DNA of 64,000 nt from an uncultured Acidobacteriia bacterium (GTDB lineage: Bacteria; Acidobacteriota; Terriglobia; Bryobacterales; Bryobacteraceae), in the NCBI GenBank assembly GCA_903851195.1, contig CAINNJ010000027.1:164744-228743 (forward strand), written 5' to 3'. Positions 1 through 7,957 of this stretch are shown in pieces; position 1 is the first letter of the stretch; every line of letters begins with the position of its first letter. A program made the position numbers and the translations under genes. Below the pieces are notes generated by a model. It saw only the letters and a list, made by a program, of their open reading frames with translations. It was not told where the DNA came from and searched no databases.

Positions 1-590
1 TCGGGATTGTCCTCATATCTGGCCAGCAGTTCCCGCAGGTACTGCGCGCCGCCCTCCGCGTTCTGCTGCGGAACCTTCGGATCCACGCCCAGCGTGCGGG
101 CCGTGTCCGGCATCAGCTGCATCAGACCGATCGCCCCTTTGGGCGACAACGCTGTCGGCTGGAATCCGGATTCCGCGCGCATCACGCTGCGCACGAAGGC
201 CTCCGGCAATTTGTATTTACGCGCGGCGAGTTCCGCAAGTTCGGCCGGGCGAAGTTCCGCCGGAACATCCACGGGGGGCGGAACCGGCGACACCGGAGCG
301 GGAACCGCCGCTGGTACAGGCGGCGTCACGAAATCGTCCGGCTCAAACTCAAGAACCACCGACGCGGGCAGTTCAATCTGTCCGCCGTTGGTGAACAGAC
401 GGATTTTGTCGCCCTCCACCTCATGGCGCTCGGCGTGCAGCCGCAAGCCCGAACGCAGCACGATGCTTTCGCCGGCAGTCTCGGCAGCCCAAGCCGCGCC
501 GCTCACCGCCGCCAGCATCCCCGCCGCCAGCATCCCTGCCGCAACCGTCCCCGCCGAAACCATCCCGATAAGATGAAGGATTCTCTTCAT
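1..590 (-). CDS. Lytic transglycosylase (SLT domain), 3' end outside window
   Basis: Reading leftwards from an ATG at 590, the protein starts MKRILHLIGMVSAG, a signal peptide ending near AWAAE, so it is predicted to be exported. About 60 residues that look like a small beta domain follow, then a Pro-rich linker (VPAPVSPVPPPVDVP), then a soluble lytic transglycosylase domain. The domain shows the family hallmarks RAESGF (the Glu is the expected catalytic acid), SPKGAIGLMQLMP and TARTLGVDP. It should cleave peptidoglycan glycan strands in the periplasm. About 196 residues are visible and the C terminus lies beyond base 1. Its start codon shares two bases with the divergent threonine synthase start. 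No good ribosome-binding site is visible, and a start at 563 (MVSAG) is possible but would lose the charged N-region of the signal peptide. Confidence 0.85.
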   Translation of the reverse strand, partial: MKRILHLIGMVSAGTVAAGMLAAGMLAAVSGAAWAAETAGESIVLRSGLRLHAERHEVEGDKIRLFTNGGQIELPASVVLEFEPDDFVTPPVPAAVPAPVSPVPPPVDVPAELRPAELAELAARKYKLPEAFVRSVMRAESGFQPTALSPKGAIGLMQLMPDTARTLGVDPKVPQQNAEGGAQYLRELLARYEDNP

Positions 591-1821
591 GCCCAACAAA
601 AACGTGACGCATCTGGAGTGCAGTGTGTGCACCCGTATTTTCGAGGCAGGCAAAGTCTGGAACCTCTGCGAGTGCGGCGGACCGCTTCTGGTCCGCTACG
701 ACCTGGCTCAACTCAAAGACGCCTGGTCCCGCGAGTCGCTCGCCACCGCGCCCAACACCATGTGGCGCTACGCTCCCGCGCTGCCGGTACAGAACGAAAA
801 CAACATTATCTCACTGGGCGAAGGGATGACCCCGATTCTTCCGGCGCGCCGGACCGGCAAGCGGATCGGCGCGAACCGTCTGCTTATTAAAGACGAAGGG
901 CTGAATCCAACGGGATCTTTCAAAGCCCGCGGCCTTTCCTGCGCCGTGTCGATGTGCGTGGAACTGGGTCTGGGGCGGCTCGCGATCCCCTCGGCGGGCA
1001 ACGCGGCGAGCGCTTTAGCCGCCTATGCGGCGGCTGCCGGCATCGAAGCGTTCATCTTCATGCCGCAGGACGTGCCCCAATCCAACTTCATCGAATGCAA
1101 GGCTTACGGCGCGCGCGTGACTCTCGTCAACGGACTGATCAGCGACTGCGGGCGGATCGTCGGCGAGCGCAAGCAGGCCGAGGGCTGGTTTGAAATCTCC
1201 ACTCTCAAAGAGCCTTACCGCATCGAAGGCAAGAAGACGATGGGCTATGAGGTCGCCGAACAACTCCACTGGGAACTGCCGGATGCGATCTTCTATCCGA
1301 CCGGCGGCGGCGTCGGCATGATCGGGATGTGGAAGGCGTTCCATGAGATGGAGGCGCTGGGCTGGATCGGGCCGAAACGTCCGAAGATGATCGCCGTCCA
1401 GGCGGAAGGCTGTCAGCCGATCGTGCGGGCGCTGCGGGAAGGCGCCGAGGTCAGCCGGTTCTGGGACGGCGCGTCCACGGTGGCCAGCGGATTACGGGTT
1501 CCCAAGCCGCTGGGCGACCGGTTGAGCCTGCAGGCGGTGCGGGAGAGCCATGGCACGGCAATCGCGATTTCCGACGAGGCGCTGGTGGATGCCGGCATCC
1601 GGCTGGCCGAAGAAGAAGGCCTTTTCGCGGCCCCCGAAGGCGCGGCCTGCGTGGCCGCGGCGGAACAACTGATCGCGGAAGGGTTCCTGAAGGCCGACGA
1701 CAACCTGGTGATCTACAACACGGGATCCGGCCTGAAGTATCTGGAAGCTTACTCGACGCGGTTCCCGCGGAATGCCTCGGGCGAGACCGATAAGCTGGGC
1801 GGCCTCATCACGCCGCGCTGA
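589..1821 (+). CDS. thrC: Threonine synthase
   Basis: A 410-residue PLP enzyme converting O-phosphohomoserine to threonine in the cytoplasm. The N terminus has a small zinc-ribbon-like pattern (C11-x2-C14, C27-x-C29). The PLP lysine is K112 in NPTGSFKARG, followed by a SAGNAASALAAYAA segment and the glycine-rich phosphate-binding loop PTGGGVGMIG. This arrangement fits the short bacterial/archaeal threonine synthases rather than the longer E. coli type. An AAGGA sequence lies about 8 bases before the ATG at 589 and supports this start. Related PLP fold-type II enzymes such as threonine dehydratase lack the zinc-ribbon-like N terminus, so threonine synthase is favoured. Confidence 0.93.
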   Translation: MPNKNVTHLECSVCTRIFEAGKVWNLCECGGPLLVRYDLAQLKDAWSRESLATAPNTMWRYAPALPVQNENNIISLGEGMTPILPARRTGKRIGANRLLIKDEGLNPTGSFKARGLSCAVSMCVELGLGRLAIPSAGNAASALAAYAAAAGIEAFIFMPQDVPQSNFIECKAYGARVTLVNGLISDCGRIVGERKQAEGWFEISTLKEPYRIEGKKTMGYEVAEQLHWELPDAIFYPTGGGVGMIGMWKAFHEMEALGWIGPKRPKMIAVQAEGCQPIVRALREGAEVSRFWDGASTVASGLRVPKPLGDRLSLQAVRESHGTAIAISDEALVDAGIRLAEEEGLFAAPEGAACVAAAEQLIAEGFLKADDNLVIYNTGSGLKYLEAYSTRFPRNASGETDKLGGLITPR

Positions 1822-1873
1822 GTCCCGCGAAAAATCGGGATCTTCGCTCGGGAGTTTTCCGTATACTCCTGGT

Positions 1874-2755
1874 ATGAAACTCACCGGTGGCATCTTCGCC
1901 ATGTTGACGATTTCGTGCGCTCTCATGGCGCAGACGCCCGCCGCGGAACCCGAGTTTGAAGTCGCGTCGATCAAGCCGTCGGCCCCGCCCGGCGCGGGAG
2001 GACAGGTCCAGGTGGGCTTCCATCTGGACGGCGCGCGTCTGACCTGCACCTACTTCTCCCTCCGCGATTACCTTCGCATCGCGTACCGCGTGAAGGAGCA
2101 CCAGATTCTGGGTCCGGACTGGATGACCTCGGCCCGCTTCGATATCGCCGCCACGCTCCCCTCCGGCGTTTCCCCGGCAAAGGTGCCGGAGATGATGCAA
2201 AAGCTGCTCGCGGACCGGTTCGGCATCGCGTTGCACCGCGATTCGAAGGAGTTCCCTGTCTACGCGCTTGTGGTGGGCAAGGGTGGCCCCAAAATGCAGG
2301 AATCGAAAGACTCCGAAGGCGCCGCCGCGCCCCGTCCGATCGTCGATGTCAAGGCGACGGGCGGAGCGGGCGGGACCATGCTCGATCTCGGAAACGGTTC
2401 CTTCTTCTCATTTGCCGACAACAAAATTCAGGCGGGAAAACTTTCCATGACCGCGTTTGCCGATTCGCTCGCGCGCTACGTGGACCTGCCCGTGATCGAC
2501 ATGACCGAACTGACGGGCAATTTCGATTTCAAAATCGAGTTCACGCCGGAAGACTATCGCGGGATGCTGATCCGCGCGGCCATCGGGGCGGGTGTCGCGC
2601 TGCCGCCGGAACTCGTCCGGCAAACGATGGAGAGCGGAACCGGGGATTCCGTGTTCGCGGCCGTGCAGACGCTCGGCTTGAAACTGGACCGGCGCAAAGC
2701 CCCGCTTCCCGTTCTCGTTATCGATAAAGCCGAGAAACTGCCGACCGCCAACTGA
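1874..2755 (+). CDS. TIGR03435 family (DUF3738) secreted protein
   Basis: A 293-residue protein with a signal peptide (MKLTGGIFAMLTISCALMAQ). The FEVASIKPS motif right after it, the LTCTYFSLRDYLRIAY segment, the LADRFGIALHRDSKE segment and an ending near VLVIDKAEKLP together mark the TIGR03435 family, which is greatly expanded in Solibacter-like Acidobacteriota and has no known function. The open frame extends upstream to 1772, but that stretch lies inside thrC; the ATG at 1874 starts exactly at the signal peptide. It stands alone on the plus strand. The family name is secure and the function is unknown. Confidence 0.88.
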   Translation: MKLTGGIFAMLTISCALMAQTPAAEPEFEVASIKPSAPPGAGGQVQVGFHLDGARLTCTYFSLRDYLRIAYRVKEHQILGPDWMTSARFDIAATLPSGVSPAKVPEMMQKLLADRFGIALHRDSKEFPVYALVVGKGGPKMQESKDSEGAAAPRPIVDVKATGGAGGTMLDLGNGSFFSFADNKIQAGKLSMTAFADSLARYVDLPVIDMTELTGNFDFKIEFTPEDYRGMLIRAAIGAGVALPPELVRQTMESGTGDSVFAAVQTLGLKLDRRKAPLPVLVIDKAEKLPTAN

Positions 2756-2787
2756 TCTGATAATGTTGGGCGTGAGGCGTTGACCGC

Positions 2788-4680
2788 TTGCCAGGCCGAA
2801 CCCATCTCATCGCGCTGCTGTCCTTCCTCGCCCTGCACGTGACCAAAGGCCGGGCCGGGTCTTTCGAACACACGCAAGCGCTGCTCACGAAGTACTGCAC
2901 GGCGTGCCACGGCGGAAAAGCTTCAGCCGGCGGGTTCAATCTCACCGGTCTAACGTCGCCCGAATCTCTCCAGGTAAAACAGACGGAATGGAACCGGCTG
3001 CTCACACGCGTTCGCAACAGCGAAATGCCGCCGAAGGGCTCGCCCGCGCCGGCCCTCGACGATCGTCAGGACATGGTCGCCTGGCTGGAAACCACGTTGC
3101 GCCGCAATGCCTGCGCCGCGGGTTTTGTGCCGGGCGCGTGGCCCATGCGACGGTTGAACCGTGACGAGTACTCCGCCACCATCCGCGATCTGCTCGATGT
3201 CCAGGTGGATGCCGCGCACGGTTTACCCGCCGACGGCGCGGGCGGCGAGGGTTTCGACAACGCCGCCGAGACGCTGTTCATTTCCCCCATCCACGCCGAA
3301 AAATATCTGGAAGCCGCGAAAGAAGCGCTGGATTTCGGCGCCAAAGATCCCAAATCGCGCAAAACGTTTCTGCTCGCCGTTCCCGGCAAGGACATCATGC
3401 CGGAGCAGGCCGCCGCCAAAACTGTGGAAGCCTTTCTGCCGAGGGCTTTTCGGCGTCCCGCGCGCCCCGGTGAAGCGGACCGCTACCTGGCCCTTTTTCG
3501 CAACGCCCAAAAGCGCGGAGAAACTTTCGACCATTCCGTCCTGCTGGCGCTGAATGCCATCCTGATTTCCCCGGAATTCCTCTTCCACCACGAAGACGCC
3601 AATACCAGCGCCGATCCCGTTCTGGCGAACGACTACGCTATGGCGAGCCGTCTGTCGTACTTCCTCTGGGGCAGCATGCCGGACCGCGCGCTGTTCGATC
3701 TGGCCGCCGCGGGTAAGCTGCAGGAGCCTGCCGTGCTGCAGGCGCAGCTCGAACGAATGCTGAAGGACGGCAAATCCCGCGAATTCGCCGAGCGGTTCGT
3801 CAGCCAGTGGCTTGGCACCCGCGAACTGGGCCGCGATATCAAGCCGGACGAGAAACTCTTTCCGGATTACTATGACGCCGAAACCCAGGGCGCAATCCGC
3901 TACGAACCGGTCCTGTTCTTTCAGGAAATTCTGGCGACAAATCTCTCGTTGCTCAATCTGATCGATTCGAAGTTCTCCCTGCTCACGAACAAGACCGCGA
4001 AGCTCTACGGGCTGAAGATCAAAGAGGCGAACCAACAGCCCAAGGTCCTGGAATTTCCGGCGGACAGTCATCGCGGCGGCGTGCTGGGCATGGCCGCGGT
4101 GCTCGCGGTCTCTTCGTATCCGCAGCGCACCAGTCCGGTGCTGCGCGGCAAGTGGATCCTGGAATACCTGCTGGGCACGCCCCCGCCCCCGCCGCCGCCG
4201 AACGTGCCGGCCTTGAAGGACAACCACGCGGGCGCGCCCGCCGCAACTTTGCGCGAACGTCTGGAACTGCACCGCGCCGACCCCACCTGCGCGACCTGTC
4301 ATAACCGCATCGATCCGCTTGGCTTTGCGCTCGAAAACTACGATGTGCTGGGACGCTGGCGCACTGAAGAGGAAGGCAAACCGGTCGATGCGTCCGGGCA
4401 GTTACCCGATGGCACGAAAATCAATGGTGCGGACGATCTGAAGAAAGCTCTGCTCGCCCGCAAGGACGTGATCATCCGCAACCTGACTTCGAAGATGCTG
4501 GGCTACGCACTCGGGCGCGGGCTCACGCTGTCCGATTCCTGCACCGTCGACCAGATCGCGGCCCGCGTCGCGCAGGAAAACTACAGCGCCCAGACATTGA
4601 TTCGCGGGATCGTGATGAGCGTGCCGTTCCGGTATCAGCCCGGTACAATTGCGAATACAGCCGTTAAGGAGGTGCACTGA
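2788..4680 (+). CDS. DUF1592/DUF1588/DUF1585 cytochrome-like protein
   Basis: A 630-residue exported protein with two haem-c-like CXXCH sites, C37-TA-C40-H41 near the N terminus and C501-AT-C504-H505 near the C terminus. Between them are the DUF1587/1592/1588 blocks typical of planctomycete and acidobacterial surface proteins, including RRLNRDEYSATIRDLL, SYFLWGSMPD and the poly-proline loop TPPPPPPP followed by HNRIDPLGFALENYD. The start is TTG at 2788, with GAGG about 10 bases upstream and a signal-peptide-like N terminus; no ATG in frame precedes the signal. It shares bases with the start of the next gene, a DUF1552 protein, and the two families usually occur as a pair. Biochemical role not known; a periplasmic redox function is inferred from the CXXCH motifs. 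Confidence 0.87.
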   Translation: MPGRTHLIALLSFLALHVTKGRAGSFEHTQALLTKYCTACHGGKASAGGFNLTGLTSPESLQVKQTEWNRLLTRVRNSEMPPKGSPAPALDDRQDMVAWLETTLRRNACAAGFVPGAWPMRRLNRDEYSATIRDLLDVQVDAAHGLPADGAGGEGFDNAAETLFISPIHAEKYLEAAKEALDFGAKDPKSRKTFLLAVPGKDIMPEQAAAKTVEAFLPRAFRRPARPGEADRYLALFRNAQKRGETFDHSVLLALNAILISPEFLFHHEDANTSADPVLANDYAMASRLSYFLWGSMPDRALFDLAAAGKLQEPAVLQAQLERMLKDGKSREFAERFVSQWLGTRELGRDIKPDEKLFPDYYDAETQGAIRYEPVLFFQEILATNLSLLNLIDSKFSLLTNKTAKLYGLKIKEANQQPKVLEFPADSHRGGVLGMAAVLAVSSYPQRTSPVLRGKWILEYLLGTPPPPPPPNVPALKDNHAGAPAATLRERLELHRADPTCATCHNRIDPLGFALENYDVLGRWRTEEEGKPVDASGQLPDGTKINGADDLKKALLARKDVIIRNLTSKMLGYALGRGLTLSDSCTVDQIAARVAQENYSAQTLIRGIVMSVPFRYQPGTIANTAVKEVH

Positions 4681-6035
4681 TGAGTCGCGCACTGATGAGT
4701 CGCAACCCGAAAATCTCACGCCGCACCGTGCTGCGGGGCGCTGGCGTCACGCTGGCGTTGCCGTGGCTCGAAGCGATGCTGCCGGCCGCGACATCGCACG
4801 CGCCGAAACTGCCGGTCCGCATGGCGATCCTTTACATGCCCAACGGTGTGCGCGAAGACATGTGGACTCCCGCCGAGACCGGCCGCGACTTCACGCTGCC
4901 CCCGACTCTCGAGCCGCTGCAGGATTTCCGCGGGGACCTGAACGTCCTGACCAATCTCTGGAACGTGGCGGCGAAGGGCGGCGACGGCCACTACGTGAAG
5001 ACCGGCGGGTACCTGACCTCCACCACGATCAGCAAAACCCTGGGCGTGGATGTGAACTGCCAGGGCGTTTCCATGGATCAGATGGCCGCAAGGGCGGCCG
5101 GCCCGGTGACCCCGCTGCCGTCCATCGAACTCGGTACGGCGCCGGTCACCACGGGCGTCGATACCAACGTCGGCTACACGCGCGTCTACGGCTCGCACAT
5201 CGCCTGGAGCGGTCCCACGCAGCCGGTGGCGAAAGAGATCGATCCGCGGAACGTCTACGAGCGGCTCTTCCGCGCCTGCAATCCTTCGAAGGTCACGGGC
5301 AGGGAAGACGTGCTGCTGCTCGATCAGGTGCGGGACGATGCCGCGCGGTTGCGCCAGGAACTCGGCACCGCGGACCGCCACCGGCTTGATGAATACATGT
5401 CGGTAGTGCGCGACCTCGAAACCCGTCTGGAGCGCGCCGGCAACAATACCGGCAAAACGCACTGGAAGCCCCGCGCGCGTCTGGATTCGGCCGTCAAACC
5501 GGAAGCCATGCCGGAAAAACATGCCGAGCACGTGCGTCTGATGCTCGATATGATCGCGCTCGCCTTCCAGACCGATTCCACGCGCATCGCAACGTTCATG
5601 TTCGGCAACGCGGTCAGCAATGAGGACTTCACCTTCGTGGACGGCGTGAAAGGCGCGCACCACTCCATCTCGCACCACCAGAACGATCCTGAAAAGATGC
5701 GGCAGTATCAGCTGATCAACCGCTGGCACGTGGAACAGTACGCGTATCTGCTGCGGAAACTTCGGGAGATGAAAGAGGGCGACAGCAACGTGCTGGCGAA
5801 CTCGATGATCGTGCTCGGCGCGGGAATGCGGGACGGCAACAAGCACGATCCGCATAATCTCCCCGTGGTGGTGACGGGCGGCGCGGGCGGCAGGCTGGTG
5901 ACCGGCCAGCATCTCATGCATACGCCGGACACCCCGCTGGCAAACCTGTGGATGACGATGCTCGATGCGTTCGGCACGCCGGTGCCGCGTTTTGCGGACA
6001 GCACCGGTGTGGTTCCCGGCATGCTTCGGGCCTGA
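4680..6035 (+). CDS. DUF1552 domain protein, Tat-exported
   Basis: A 451-residue protein beginning with a twin-arginine signal (S13-R14-R15-TVLRGAG followed by a hydrophobic stretch), so it is predicted to be exported folded by the Tat pathway. The body matches DUF1552: RMAILYMPNGVREDMW, HYVKTGGYLT, DSTRIATFMFGN and HHSISHHQNDPEK, which together resemble sulfatase-fold DUF1501 proteins. The ATG at 4680 uses the last base of the preceding TGA, and a strong Shine-Dalgarno (AAGGAGGTG) lies just upstream, so the DUF1592 and DUF1552 proteins are translationally coupled and probably function together. The activity of the pair is uncharacterised. Confidence 0.87.
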   Translation: MSRALMSRNPKISRRTVLRGAGVTLALPWLEAMLPAATSHAPKLPVRMAILYMPNGVREDMWTPAETGRDFTLPPTLEPLQDFRGDLNVLTNLWNVAAKGGDGHYVKTGGYLTSTTISKTLGVDVNCQGVSMDQMAARAAGPVTPLPSIELGTAPVTTGVDTNVGYTRVYGSHIAWSGPTQPVAKEIDPRNVYERLFRACNPSKVTGREDVLLLDQVRDDAARLRQELGTADRHRLDEYMSVVRDLETRLERAGNNTGKTHWKPRARLDSAVKPEAMPEKHAEHVRLMLDMIALAFQTDSTRIATFMFGNAVSNEDFTFVDGVKGAHHSISHHQNDPEKMRQYQLINRWHVEQYAYLLRKLREMKEGDSNVLANSMIVLGAGMRDGNKHDPHNLPVVVTGGAGGRLVTGQHLMHTPDTPLANLWMTMLDAFGTPVPRFADSTGVVPGMLRA

Positions 6036-6049
6036 AACACTTACGGGAT

Positions 6050-6664
6050 TTACTTCAGTCCGGTCTTCAGTAACGTGTAACTCGCATTCGCATCCGCCGC
6101 CGCGAGTAACTTCCGCAGGTTTCGCAGATCGTCCGCGAGCGAATGGAACTCGCCTTCCGGTTCCGGCACGGCGTTCACTTCTTCCAGGAACTGCCGGACC
6201 TGCTGCCGCGTGGCCACAAGGCTGCCCGTTCCGAAGCTGAACTCGAGCCGTCCTCCCGCCAGTTCCTCGCCGCCCTCCAACAGGTCCGCGAACCATTCCG
6301 ACCGGTCCGACAACCAGGGGTCGAACCGGCCGATCTCCTGCATCGGATTGAAACCGGTTCCGCGCGGCACGCAAAGCGGCTGCACCACCAGTGCGCTCAG
6401 CTCCCGGACCGTCTGCTCACTGGGCTTGTAACCCGCGTCGGGCGCGATGGAATCGATCCAGTGCTCGCAATCCTCCGCGCCCGGCAGCGGCCGTTCCTTC
6501 TCGCGCTTCAGCTCCGGCAGCAGTTGCTGGATCTCGCGCAGCAGCGCGACCACGCCTTTCGGATCGTAATCGTGGGCATACAGGCGCAGCGCGGGCGCGG
6601 CGCGCTGGTCGTAGGTGCGAAGATCGAACAGGCAAACGTAGGTCTTTTCCACGGCAGATTCCAT
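6050..6664 (-). CDS. Uncharacterised cytoplasmic protein
   Basis: A 204-residue protein starting MESAVEKTYVCLFDLRTYDQ, with no signal peptide or membrane segment, which I do not recognise. It is acidic and mainly helical by eye (KGVVALLREIQQLLPELKREKE). The C-terminal half has repeated Leu/Glu-rich segments (SLADDLRNLRKLLAAADANA). The frame continues upstream to 6727 but that part overlaps the neighbouring gene; the ATG at 6664 lies 10 bases after the stop of the small secreted protein upstream, so the two probably form a minus-strand operon. Convergent with the DUF1552 gene, with a 14-base gap and no clear terminator. Confidence 0.6.
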   Translation of the reverse strand: MESAVEKTYVCLFDLRTYDQRAAPALRLYAHDYDPKGVVALLREIQQLLPELKREKERPLPGAEDCEHWIDSIAPDAGYKPSEQTVRELSALVVQPLCVPRGTGFNPMQEIGRFDPWLSDRSEWFADLLEGGEELAGGRLEFSFGTGSLVATRQQVRQFLEEVNAVPEPEGEFHSLADDLRNLRKLLAAADANASYTLLKTGLK

Positions 6665-6674
6665 CCGGCGGGAG

Positions 6675-7046
6675 TTACTTCTTCCCTTCCTGTTTTGTCG
6701 CCTTGAATTCCCCCGACACGCCGTCAATCCCGGTTACAACGATAGAACCGGTCATCTCCGTCTTACCAGTCTGTCTGCCCGTGTAAGTGCAGGCAAAGTT
6801 CTGCCCCGCGAAAACATAGTTGAAAGAGAACCGGATCCCCTCGTTACTGACAACACCGGACGCCGGGGCCGGAGGAAACTCTTCGCCCTTGCACGACCCG
6901 GCAAGCTCCGCGGCTTTCTGCTGAAACGCGCACTCCACGGTTTCGCGATTTCCCAGCATGTTGGTCTGAAAGATCCACGTTCCGGTCATGTCCTCCGCCG
7001 GCAAAGACGATGCCGAAAATACGAGCAGGAGGAGCAGGCTTTTCAT
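6675..7046 (-). CDS. Small secreted beta-rich protein
   Basis: A 123-residue protein with a signal peptide (MKSLLLLLVFSASSLPAE) followed by a roughly 100-residue domain beginning MTGTWIFQTNMLG and built of alternating short strands. Two or three cysteines are present (ECAFQQ, SCKGEE, FACTYTG). It resembles in layout the protein at 17158-17520 (signal peptide, then VTGKWTAEI and a run of strands). Such short GTW-type domains are common in Acidobacteriota with no known function. The open frame extends to 7097 but the signal peptide fixes the start at 7046. Probable first gene of a two-gene operon with the unknown protein downstream. Confidence 0.6.
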   Translation of the reverse strand: MKSLLLLLVFSASSLPAEDMTGTWIFQTNMLGNRETVECAFQQKAAELAGSCKGEEFPPAPASGVVSNEGIRFSFNYVFAGQNFACTYTGRQTGKTEMTGSIVVTGIDGVSGEFKATKQEGKK

Positions 7047-7099
7047 ATCCTGACAACATCTTAGCCTGTTCCGCCGCGAAGCTTCCGAAGCAGGCATAA

Positions 7100-7957
7100 T
7101 TGGATTTGCCGAACGCGCTTACCGTCAATGGCCAACCGATTTCCGAAGCCGACGTGCGGGCCGAAATGGCGGCATTGCGAGCCCACCAGGAACGCTCCGG
7201 GCAGGGCCTCGCGCTCGAGCAGCGGCTGCAACTCCGAGAACAGGCGATCGACGCGCTGGTGGAGCGGACGCTGATCCTGCAGGAAGCGCGGCGCCTGCAA
7301 CTCGCGCCGGCGCCGCAGGAAGTGGAAAAACTCGCCTCTACCCTGGTTCCGCGCGTGGACGGCGTGGCGGGCTGCCGGGCGGGCACCGATCCCGCGGACG
7401 TCGCGAAAGAGGCGGAGCGCCGGCTGGCGGTGGACCGGCTGGTGGACCACTGGTGCAGGAATGTGAAGCAGCCCAAACGCACCGAAATCGGCGATTATTA
7501 CCGCGCCCACCAGGCCGAGTTCCACAGGCCCGAAACCGTCCACGCGGCGCATCTCACGAAGCGGGGCGAGGGTGGCGATCCGGCTGCCGACCGCACTTTA
7601 CTCGCACACCTCCGCGAACGCCTGCTGGCCGGAGAAGAGTTCGCCGCCCTGGCGTGCCAATACTCGGACTGCCCGGAAAACGGCGGCGATCTCGGCTTCT
7701 TCCCGCGCGGCGTGATGGTGGAAGAATTCGATGCCGTGGTCTTTAGCGCGCCCCTGCGCCAGCTGACACCCGTGTTCGAAACCTGCTTCGGCCTTCATGT
7801 CGCGATCGTTCACGAGCGCCGTCCCGCGGGTGTAGCCAGCCTGAACGAAATTTTCCCCGTGCTCGAAAAAGCCCTGCACCGCTCGAAGCAGGATCGCGAA
7901 GTGGGCCGCAGGCTGGACGCGTTGCGCGGAAGCGCCCGAATCGAGATGCCCCGATGA
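7100..7957 (+). CDS. PpiC-type (parvulin) peptidyl-prolyl isomerase
   Basis: A 285-residue protein with a SurA-N-like helical N domain (TVNGQPISEADVRAEMAALR, then EQAIDALVERTLILQEARRL) and a parvulin domain from about residue 150 (HAAHLTKRGEGG, FAALACQYSDCPENGGDLGFFPRG, PVFETCFGLHVAIVHERR). It should catalyse cis/trans prolyl isomerisation or chaperone a client. Unusually it has no signal peptide, so unlike SurA or PrsA it is predicted to be cytoplasmic; NifM has this layout. The start is TTG at 7100 (or TTG at 7106), as no ATG is available. It overlaps the formylglycine-generating enzyme gene by four bases (ATGA), implying coupled translation and possibly a dedicated maturation role. Confidence 0.82.
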   Translation: MDLPNALTVNGQPISEADVRAEMAALRAHQERSGQGLALEQRLQLREQAIDALVERTLILQEARRLQLAPAPQEVEKLASTLVPRVDGVAGCRAGTDPADVAKEAERRLAVDRLVDHWCRNVKQPKRTEIGDYYRAHQAEFHRPETVHAAHLTKRGEGGDPAADRTLLAHLRERLLAGEEFAALACQYSDCPENGGDLGFFPRGVMVEEFDAVVFSAPLRQLTPVFETCFGLHVAIVHERRPAGVASLNEIFPVLEKALHRSKQDREVGRRLDALRGSARIEMPR

